Positions 56,736 to 64,000 of a stretch of DNA of 64,000 nt are shown one piece after another. The position numbers and the translations under genes were made by a program. The stretch comes from a virus: IMG/VR virus record IMGVR_UViG_3300028114_000011, positions 1 through 64,000 of that record; one strand, written 5' to 3'. The notes beneath the pieces were generated by a model, which saw only the letters and a list, made by a program, of their open reading frames with translations, was not told the origin of the DNA and searched no databases. Within the stretch, counting starts at the first letter, position 1. The number at the start of each line of letters is the position of its first letter.

Positions 56736-59700
56736 CTTGGTTTAATATATACGCTTTAATGTATCTGTTAATGGCACTTTTACCTTTATTCAAACCAAAA
56801 TAAAAATGGTTTGGTCCCCCAACAATAAATGACTGTTGTGTACCTGCCGGCCAGTTTGGATTTGCCAATCCTTGTGGTGTTTGATTGTAAATATAACCTC
56901 GTCTTCCTGTTGTTGATGGATTAAAGTATGGTGTTGTTGGGGGGTTAAAACTAAAGTTTTGGTATAGTTGTGAGTAAAACCCACCATTAGATAAAACATT
57001 AGTATTCCAATCATTTGTATCTGAACCAAATATTGATGATGTTGTGGTTGATGACCATTGATATGTTGGTACTAGTTGGGTATTTGGATACCCAAAATAA
57101 TTTGTAAGTGTTGGTGTAAATGTTTGAATACCAGGACTCAATGTTAATCTATTAACGGTATTTGAACTAAAGAATATACCCATTAAAGCATCACCTGTAC
57201 CAAGGTATAATTCATTATCTGAATAATTATCTTCATCAAATTCTTCAATCCCATATTCAGAATTTATTGAAAACATTTGTGCAACATCCCCATCAATTCT
57301 GTCTTCACTTCTTGAAAACATTCTGTTTATTGATGCATCACCTAAACCTAAAACTTGTCCCCAAAAGTTTGAATTTATCAATCTTGAAATAATGAATAAC
57401 TGTAAAATTTCAGAAGTGTCATTATACGATGTACTTTTTATTGACTCAATTAAATAACCTTCAAAGTTAGGGTTAGTACAAATTTCTTTTGTAAATTCAT
57501 CTCTTGGTCCTAAATCCATTATGGTTGTAGGGAAAAATAAATTACGAACATTCATTCCCTTAAAGTTTGCATCTTGCAAAGTTGGGCTTGCAAATGTTCC
57601 TTGTCTTGGTTTTTGACCAATAAATTTAGTTCCATCGTAAATCGCACTTCTATAAAAAAGTGAATTCGTTGTTCCACGAGTATAAAATATTGGTCCTTGA
57701 TATGGTCTTAATGTACTATCAGGTGTTCCACAAAACTTATACTTTTTTGGTTGTCCTGTAATATTGAAAATTGTTTGTTTTTTTAACGAAAACATATATA
57801 GTGAACCATTCACCCAATTGTTTTGAAACACTTGTGAAAATATACCTCTACACGCAGCAAACACCATTCTAAATCTTGTCTTCCATTCAAAGAAGTAAGT
57901 AATGTCTTTTGGTATTGAAACAATAAGTGGGTTATCAACAAACTTATAACATCCCCCCGACATTCTTTTGCCGTTAGGGTTTTCACTACAAGGATTTTGA
58001 ACAGAAAATGAGGTTCCTCCCCCTTGATAACATTTAAGTACTGTCATATTTTCACAACTTAATGAAGCCAAGACTGTACTTGAAACTTGACTTGGAGTAT
58101 CTCCTGTCAAATCTTGAGCATTGTTTGTGGTATCACCGGGCCCATTTGTTGTTGGCGCCAACGCCGTTCCACCTTCTTCATCAACAGCATAAACTGAAAA
58201 GTTGTCATTTAAAAATAAACTAAATGAACTATTACCACTTACTTCTGTTATATCTGAAGTTGGTAATCTATCAGACCTAAATACAATGTTTAATGAGTTA
58301 GATACTGATATATTAGAAACCGCTGTTGTGTGGTAAGCCGGGGAATAAACTCTTGTTGTTGTAGTTGCAACATTTATTGGGGAACCTGGAGTTGCATTTG
58401 AAGCAATTAATGAACCACCTTCAATATTACCTTGAGGACTTAATACCCCATTTGTCCATTGGAACGCCAACTTATTGTTACCAACACTTGGTTGAATATT
58501 AGAGTACACACCAGGTGTTGATGTAAAATACCCTAAATTAACAACGTCACTGTTATAAGACTTAAATGAACTTTGTGATTTATCGGTTGAGTTGTAGTAA
58601 TATGGTGCATTGTTTGTAAATGCAGTAAATAATGTACTATCAGGTGTAAAACCAAAAGGTGGGTGATAAAGAGTCGCATTATTGTTATTTGATACTGAAT
58701 GTGATTCAGGGGTTTTATAGTCATTAAACCATGCACCACTTCCTGAGTTTTGTTGTATTGGGACGTTCAAGTAATAACTTCCTTCAACAAAAGGACCTGT
58801 ACCTAAGTTAAAACCAAAAATTTTAGATAAGTCGTATTTAATATTTTGTTTTTCGGTGTATGGGTCAGTACCTCTTGTCAAAAATATTACTTCATAATTT
58901 GCAAAATCATCAATGAACTTAATTGGGAATACATAATCACATTGTTGTGGTAAAATTCCATAACAGAACCTTTGTGTTTTTTTGAATAGGTATTTGTTTA
59001 ATAAACCACCAGTTGTATTTGTAAGTCCTGAAAACTGTGTTACAGTCCCCCCTGTAATTACTTGGAAATATTCAACACCGGCAGGGAATTTGTAATCTTT
59101 ACCATCTTCAGATATTTTCAACTTTAAGTTTACGGTTTGCTGTGTACCTCCTTGTGTTATATAATTAACAGGGACTGTAACTAAACTTGAGGCATTGTAA
59201 GGTGTTGTACCTGTAATACTATTAGTATTAAATTGATTTGAATTTGTAATTCCCGTTAAGTTAGGGTCATTGATTGAATCAGTGTCTTGGAATGTTAAAA
59301 GTTGTCCAGGTGGTAACCCATTGAATGTTCCACTATCAACAAATAACATCATAATACTATCTGTAAACGGCTGTGACGCATCTACTGTTGTCGTGTTAGG
59401 TATTGTGTTTCTAACTGTTGTTTGAATTAAGTTATCCCCATCAAAATACCTTTGTCTTATATTTGCCAAGTTTAACGATTGGGATAATGTAACATCGTTT
59501 GCTAAAAATTTTATCCCTCCTTGAGCAGGAAACTCAGATATTGGAGTTTTTACTAATTTATCATTATCATTTCCAAGATTTTGATATTGATATCCAGCCA
59601 TAGCTTGAGCAATACCATTGTTAAATGCCGCTGGGTCGTTTGATGTGGACGATAAAATAGAATTGTACGTACTATAACTTACTGTTGAATTAGTATCACC

Positions 59701-61581
59701 CAAAGGACTATTATTTTCTGATGATATTGATACATTAGCACTTTGTGCAAATCCACTTTGTGTATCATCTTCAGGTAAAGTTTCATCGGTACAAGGACAC
59801 GCCTCACAATCAGGATATGATAACATTGGTAAAGATATTCTTTTAAAAATATTTTCTTTACCTAACTTTTTTATCGCTTCTTTTTTACATCCACCTTGTG
59901 GTCTAGCACCAAAAGTTATTGCTCTTATGGCTAAACAAATACCATAGATAACAACGTTTATTACCCATATTAATAAATTTATGATGATTCTTAATATTGG
60001 GTAGATAAACGCCAATACGTGTAAAAGTATTATAAGAATTATAAAAGTAGGGGTTATAATTATTGTTAATAAACTAAATAAAAAGAATATAAAATCAAAA
60101 TTTCTAACACCGTCATTAACAGGGAATCTATTTGTTGTTGTTGTACACCTTCTATCTGTTATTTCTTTTATCCCTAAATGACGACTTCTATTGAACCCCC
60201 ATTTCCATCTATCTATAAAATTTGCAACAGTATAAACTTTATTAAAATTAAATTCATAGAATTTATCATCACAATTAACGGCCTCTTGAATCATTTGTTG
60301 ACCAATAGTTGTGTTTACATCACCGTAGTCATCCCAATCAAGACTAAACGCATATGAATTTAACTGAGCTGTTAGGTCAGTAGGTGCATTCACATTTGCC
60401 GTTGTCCATCCCCATTCTTTTACATTAGGAACAAGATAATCGGCGCGTAATATACTGGCGTTCATACCATCTTCATTTTGGTATTGAATTCTAAATCTAT
60501 ATTTACCTTTTGTTGGTATACCCACGTTTGGGTCTGTTGAAAGTACTTGTTCTCCAAATTCATTTGTGGTTACGTAGTCTAAATTCATTGGCACGTTTGC
60601 CAACCAAGTACCATTATCGTCAATTATTTTTCCGCCTTCAGGTAAAGAGTACTGTTCTAAAGCGGGTCTACCGTTAATGTCGTAATTAATTGTTTGTCTG
60701 ATTGCTAAAATTCTACCTTGACCTGTTACTAAATCACATAAATTACCTGAATCTTTTTTTGGTTTACAGTTTGATTTTAAAAAGTCTTCTTCACTTGTTG
60801 AAAATAAAGAACCCATAAAAACGGCCTGTGGTGTGATTTCTATACCTAAATCTCTTAAATCAAAATCAACTCTTGTAATACCAACATTACAAATGTTTTC
60901 TTCACCCCAAAAAGATGCAACATCAATATCTTTTTTCTGACCAACTATTTGTGGTAATGAGTCCAAATCTGTTGATGCTTTAAGTTGGTCCCCATCAAAT
61001 TGTTCAGAAGTCCCACGACCCAATCTAATTAAGTCTGCAGGTCTTAGTGAAAAACACCCAATATTAGAAAGGTCTAAATCTAAAACCGCTGTTTGAATTC
61101 CTAACGGAACCCCTACAATCATAAAGTCACCACTTTCATTTGTTTTGACAGTGTACTTATAATACTTTTCATAAACTTCTAATACTTCTTTTCGTTTCAG
61201 AACATCTTCAACATCAGGAAATGTACCTGTTGGGGTGTGACCTCCGTATTCTTTAACGTATGGAAGTAAATTATATCTAAACCCATCTTCATTTTTTTGG
61301 TCAGGTCTTTTGTATGGATATAATGTAGACACTATAGGGTCATTTTCATCAACAGCGTCTAAAGGTACGAATATTGAAACATTCGCATTTGGTACTCCGT
61401 AACCACCATTAACAATAACTCGGCCAGCAACAACACCATAATCGGCACAGAATCTTGTGTACACATCTTCTTGTCTTAATTTTAGGGAAAGTATTTCCAA
61501 AAAATCGAAGTCTTGTGTGACGTTGATTCTTAGATTTTGGTCTTTTAGTGGTTGAGCCTTTAGTCTGTACGTCTTGGTCAT
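56728..61581 (-). CDS. Giant baseplate protein with hydrophobic segment, 1617 aa (possible gp7-position protein)
   Basis: Directly follows gp6, where T4 has gp7 (1032 aa). The N-terminal 490 residues look like wedge structure (LKLRQEDVYTRFCADYGVVA, NANVSIFVPLDAVDENDP). Residues about 490-555 are almost purely hydrophobic (FIFFLFSLLTIIITPTFIIL, LLIWVINVVIYGICLAIRAI), enough for two or three membrane helices, followed by a Cys cluster (PDCEACPC). The rest is beta-rich. A membrane-active segment in a baseplate protein is unusual. TATTTAT lies 13 nt before the ATG. Confidence 0.82.
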   Translation of the reverse strand: MTKTYRLKAQPLKDQNLRINVTQDFDFLEILSLKLRQEDVYTRFCADYGVVAGRVIVNGGYGVPNANVSIFVPLDAVDENDPIVSTLYPYKRPDQKNEDGFRYNLLPYVKEYGGHTPTGTFPDVEDVLKRKEVLEVYEKYYKYTVKTNESGDFMIVGVPLGIQTAVLDLDLSNIGCFSLRPADLIRLGRGTSEQFDGDQLKASTDLDSLPQIVGQKKDIDVASFWGEENICNVGITRVDFDLRDLGIEITPQAVFMGSLFSTSEEDFLKSNCKPKKDSGNLCDLVTGQGRILAIRQTINYDINGRPALEQYSLPEGGKIIDDNGTWLANVPMNLDYVTTNEFGEQVLSTDPNVGIPTKGKYRFRIQYQNEDGMNASILRADYLVPNVKEWGWTTANVNAPTDLTAQLNSYAFSLDWDDYGDVNTTIGQQMIQEAVNCDDKFYEFNFNKVYTVANFIDRWKWGFNRSRHLGIKEITDRRCTTTTNRFPVNDGVRNFDFIFFLFSLLTIIITPTFIILIILLHVLAFIYPILRIIINLLIWVINVVIYGICLAIRAITFGARPQGGCKKEAIKKLGKENIFKRISLPMLSYPDCEACPCTDETLPEDDTQSGFAQSANVSISSENNSPLGDTNSTVSYSTYNSILSSTSNDPAAFNNGIAQAMAGYQYQNLGNDNDKLVKTPISEFPAQGGIKFLANDVTLSQSLNLANIRQRYFDGDNLIQTTVRNTIPNTTTVDASQPFTDSIMMLFVDSGTFNGLPPGQLLTFQDTDSINDPNLTGITNSNQFNTNSITGTTPYNASSLVTVPVNYITQGGTQQTVNLKLKISEDGKDYKFPAGVEYFQVITGGTVTQFSGLTNTTGGLLNKYLFKKTQRFCYGILPQQCDYVFPIKFIDDFANYEVIFLTRGTDPYTEKQNIKYDLSKIFGFNLGTGPFVEGSYYLNVPIQQNSGSGAWFNDYKTPESHSVSNNNNATLYHPPFGFTPDSTLFTAFTNNAPYYYNSTDKSQSSFKSYNSDVVNLGYFTSTPGVYSNIQPSVGNNKLAFQWTNGVLSPQGNIEGGSLIASNATPGSPINVATTTTRVYSPAYHTTAVSNISVSNSLNIVFRSDRLPTSDITEVSGNSSFSLFLNDNFSVYAVDEEGGTALAPTTNGPGDTTNNAQDLTGDTPSQVSSTVLASLSCENMTVLKCYQGGGTSFSVQNPCSENPNGKRMSGGCYKFVDNPLIVSIPKDITYFFEWKTRFRMVFAACRGIFSQVFQNNWVNGSLYMFSLKKQTIFNITGQPKKYKFCGTPDSTLRPYQGPIFYTRGTTNSLFYRSAIYDGTKFIGQKPRQGTFASPTLQDANFKGMNVRNLFFPTTIMDLGPRDEFTKEICTNPNFEGYLIESIKSTSYNDTSEILQLFIISRLINSNFWGQVLGLGDASINRMFSRSEDRIDGDVAQMFSINSEYGIEEFDEDNYSDNELYLGTGDALMGIFFSSNTVNRLTLSPGIQTFTPTLTNYFGYPNTQLVPTYQWSSTTTSSIFGSDTNDWNTNVLSNGGFYSQLYQNFSFNPPTTPYFNPSTTGRRGYIYNQTPQGLANPNWPAGTQQSFIVGGPNHFYFGLNKGKSAINRYIKAYILNQDV

Positions 61582-61594
61582 TTATCGTTTTAAA

Positions 61595-61601
61595 ATAAAT
61601 A
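61595..61601 (-). promoter_or_regulatory. TATTTAT motif, putative late promoter
   Basis: Minus strand, 13 nt before ATG 61581, in the 74-nt gap after gp6. Confidence 0.45.
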
Positions 61602-61655
61602 GATAATTTAGGTTTTTTATTAAAAACTAATAACCTTAAAAATAAAATAAAGGAT

Positions 61656-63494
61656 TTAGTAGAAGTCTACAGTTCTTAGTTGTTTTACTCGAACATTAAT
61701 ATCTCTTGAATCAAACCTAATTTGATAAATTTGGTCCGGTTCTGCAAAGATAGTGTCGTCAATTAAAAGTATCTCTTTTGTATCTTTATTAGAATATCTT
61801 TGTGAAGTTTCAGATGAAGAATATTGACCACCAACTCTATTATAAATTTTAAGTTCGGTTAATGTACTAACCCCTGCAGTATTTTGTATTATCCTTCTTA
61901 TATCAGACACATTCACATTTTGACCTAAGTCTCTATTTTGTGGGTTCATATATGTTGACACTTGGTCAATAATTTGTGTAATAATTTGACTTTGAGCTGT
62001 GTTATTTTCTATAACTACCGAAATTTCAAACTCTAAATCAATTACTTTAGCAACATCGATTGATATGTAGTCATTAATCATTCTGTATTTAGAAAGATAG
62101 GTTGCTAAATTTGTTTTCAATGCGTTTGGTACTGTTTGAGTTAAATTACCTTCAGAGTCGTAAGATAAAATTTGTACAGTAACTTTATTATTATTTTCGG
62201 TAATTGCAACCTTTGCAGGTGCTCCAAATTTACCAGGCATTGTATCAATCAATGATTTATAATCATTTACAGTTACCGCTCTTTTTTGGGATGCAAAATT
62301 AAACGAAACCATATTTCTTACTTCTTCAACGGTTGGTTGGTTAGCACCCCCAACAGCACTTGTAATATTATTAACTTTCAGTGATTGTATAACACTTTGA
62401 TTAATTTGTGTTGACGGTCCATTTACTGCGAAATCTATTAAACCAACTTGATTTATTGCACCAACTCCAACATTTGATGCAGTTCCACCACCCACACGAT
62501 ATTGAACAAATAGTGTTGAATTAGGTGTTACTGTTAACCCCAATCCAATGTTATTTTGGTAATTTTGTATTTTAAGTGGAGTTCCTAAATTTGCAAATAG
62601 TTGTAACTGTTGGTTTGGTGTGGTTGTTGCCGCTCCAAATTGTATTTTCATATACCCTTCAGGTGTATATTCACTAATAAATCTATTATCTGTTTTAATG
62701 TATCTACCAACTTTTATACCTGCGTTATCTATAGGTTTAGTTGTATCTTCAATAAAAATAGTATCTTCGGCTAACGCATCAACTTCGTACCATTTATTAT
62801 TACTTGTGATAAACTCCGCATTTGTTGGTGTTGATTGGTATTGCGTTCCGTCTTTTTGAATAATTGTTGTTATTGACAATACATTTTTTTCAGGTAGAAA
62901 AAAGTTATAAAAAGGGACCACGTCAGCAGCATTAACAACCTGTTTATAAACTTTTGTTGCACCATTAACAACAACTTCTCTTTTGGTGATAATATAACTT
63001 ATTATTTTGTTGTTCGCATCAAATACGGGCACTTTCGTTCTATTGTTAAATCCTTCGTTATTATATTGTGTTGAAAAATCAATGTCGTACACTGTTTCAA
63101 AAATTTGACCTCCACCATTAAATTGAGCACCTGTTCTTAAAATACCCAAATATCTACTATCTTCATTGTCACCAAAAGCGGGAACTTGAATTGATACCTC
63201 AACTAAAGCAACAGAGGGTCTAAATCCTGGTATTTTTAAACCGTATGTTCTTGCGATATTGAATACCGAAGACCTTTGTTGAGCGTATTGTAATACTGTT
63301 TCTTGTATACTTCGGTCTATGTGAAAATGTAAGTTATCTCCAATGGCAGCATTTAAATCCATCAACACTGAAAATATTGATGCATCATTAAAGTTTTGAA
63401 TTATATCTGGATAATATTGTTGGGTATAATTTATTAGGTCCTTTCTTAGACTTTCAAAATCCCTACTTGTATAATTAATTTTTTGTGTAGCCAT
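61656..63494 (-). CDS. 6: Baseplate wedge protein gp6-like (baseplate J family)
   Basis: A 612-aa protein, close to T4 gp6 (660 aa). The N-terminus INYTSRDFESLRKDLINYTQ and then DASIFSVLMDLNAAIGDNLH are the classical gp6/J-like start. The middle has the repeat-like beta domains, and PTVEEVRNMVSFNFASQKRA with VTVNDYKSLIDTMPGKFGAP (about 385-425) is the most conserved block of the family. It builds the wedge ring with gp25. It lies 1 nt after the gp25-like gene. Confidence 0.93.
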   Translation of the reverse strand: MATQKINYTSRDFESLRKDLINYTQQYYPDIIQNFNDASIFSVLMDLNAAIGDNLHFHIDRSIQETVLQYAQQRSSVFNIARTYGLKIPGFRPSVALVEVSIQVPAFGDNEDSRYLGILRTGAQFNGGGQIFETVYDIDFSTQYNNEGFNNRTKVPVFDANNKIISYIITKREVVVNGATKVYKQVVNAADVVPFYNFFLPEKNVLSITTIIQKDGTQYQSTPTNAEFITSNNKWYEVDALAEDTIFIEDTTKPIDNAGIKVGRYIKTDNRFISEYTPEGYMKIQFGAATTTPNQQLQLFANLGTPLKIQNYQNNIGLGLTVTPNSTLFVQYRVGGGTASNVGVGAINQVGLIDFAVNGPSTQINQSVIQSLKVNNITSAVGGANQPTVEEVRNMVSFNFASQKRAVTVNDYKSLIDTMPGKFGAPAKVAITENNNKVTVQILSYDSEGNLTQTVPNALKTNLATYLSKYRMINDYISIDVAKVIDLEFEISVVIENNTAQSQIITQIIDQVSTYMNPQNRDLGQNVNVSDIRRIIQNTAGVSTLTELKIYNRVGGQYSSSETSQRYSNKDTKEILLIDDTIFAEPDQIYQIRFDSRDINVRVKQLRTVDFY

Positions 63495-63495
63495 A

Positions 63496-63960
63496 TTATA
63501 TGTTAATTATTATAAATTCTCTTGAACCAAAAGAATTATTATCATCAGTGTAATCAATAGTTAGTTTCGCCGTATATTCTTGAGTTTCTTTTCCGGGTAT
63601 TTTATATATATCACTTGTTCCAAGTAATTCTTGATTTATTTCACCAGGTGCTTCATCAGATTGCAAATATGGAACAACACTAATATCGTTTATTGTTAGG
63701 TTTGGTATATATTTTTCAACCTGTTGTTGTATTTCAGATTTTATCCCATCAAAAGTTTCACCATCTAATGGGTCAAATATAAATTCATATATTCTAGTCC
63801 CAAAGTCAGGATTATAGTATCTACTACCTTTAGCAGTTAATATTAGATGTAATAAATTAGTCCTGATTTCATCACCAGCATTTTCAGTTAAATCAAAGTA
63901 ATAAGATTTTGGGCTATCCCTAAACGGGAAAGTAACACCATATGTTCTACCATCTGCCAT
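63496..63960 (-). CDS. 25: Baseplate wedge protein gp25-like
   Basis: I start at ATG 63960 (MADGRTYGVTFPF); two more codons upstream would need a TTG. The 154-aa product has the gp25/GPW fold: GVTFPFRDSPKSYYFDLTE, then IRTNLLHLILTAKGSRYYNP, the typical ltT.kGeR.mnPdFG block, and IYEFIFDPLD. T4 gp25 is 132 aa; the extra residues are near the C-terminus. It initiates sheath assembly on the wedge. TATTTAT lies 5 nt before the ATG. Confidence 0.93.
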   Translation of the reverse strand: MADGRTYGVTFPFRDSPKSYYFDLTENAGDEIRTNLLHLILTAKGSRYYNPDFGTRIYEFIFDPLDGETFDGIKSEIQQQVEKYIPNLTINDISVVPYLQSDEAPGEINQELLGTSDIYKIPGKETQEYTAKLTIDYTDDNNSFGSREFIIINI

Positions 63961-63965
63961 ATTCA

Positions 63966-63972
63966 ATAAATA
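63966..63972 (-). promoter_or_regulatory. TATTTAT motif, putative late promoter
   Basis: Minus strand, TGAAT then ATG 63960; it would start the whole baseplate operon. Confidence 0.5.
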
Positions 63973-64000
63973 TAATATCGAATATTTTTAGTTAAATAGA

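Overview
The window is about 64 kb of an AT-rich, tightly packed genome of a large T4-like contractile-tailed phage, almost certainly of a Bacteroidetes (Flavobacteria-like) host. The T4 relationship rests on recognisable baseplate wedge proteins (gp25 and gp6 at the right edge), a gp46/gp47 recombination nuclease pair, a CHC2/Toprim primase and a RuvC-type resolvase. The host assignment rests on SprB-type adhesin repeats, a Bacteroidetes-like primary sigma factor, a histone H1-like (Hc1) protein, and promoters of the Bacteroidetes type (TTTG or TTGACA, then TAnnTTTG). Nearly all genes are on the minus strand and overlap or abut. No tRNA, capsid, terminase or polymerase gene is visible.

Layout, left to right. 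(1) 1-2.6 kb: a partial capsid-targeted protein, two small genes, then about 1.1 kb without a credible gene that looks like one large, highly structured RNA. It is read leftwards from a near-perfect host-type promoter and ends in a strong terminator. (2) 2.6-18.4 kb: accessory and metabolic genes. These include DUF192, two DNA methyltransferases, type II glutamine synthetase, a frameshifted DUF3310 gene, glutaredoxin, a PcfJ-like protein, a leucine-rich-repeat protein, DnaJ and an Hc1-like protein. The only plus-strand genes lie here. (3) 18.4-25 kb: candidate internal-head proteins, a possible lysis cluster, and two short structured RNA loci. (4) 25-36 kb: sigma factor and DNA replication/recombination genes (gp46, gp47, PD-(D/E)XK nuclease, primase, RuvC), interrupted by an HNH endonuclease. 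(5) 36-64 kb: virion appendage and baseplate genes with adhesin-like modules (SprB, PKD, YadA-like head repeats, Pro-Thr tracts, Gly-X-X tracts) and two glycosyltransferases.

Three patterns link the genes. First, about ten otherwise unrelated proteins start with a short basic amphipathic helix ending in hydrophobic-x-Glu. This looks like a capsid-targeting sequence cut by a gp21-type prohead protease, so the phage probably loads its capsid with many different proteins. Second, the strand-specific word TATTTAT lies just upstream of about twenty start codons, often only 4-5 nt away, and is probably the phage late promoter, possibly producing leaderless mRNAs. Third, the tail region pairs two glycosyltransferases with Thr/Ser/Pro/Gly-rich repeat proteins, suggesting self-glycosylated fibres. 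All homology statements come from reading the sequence; no database search was run.
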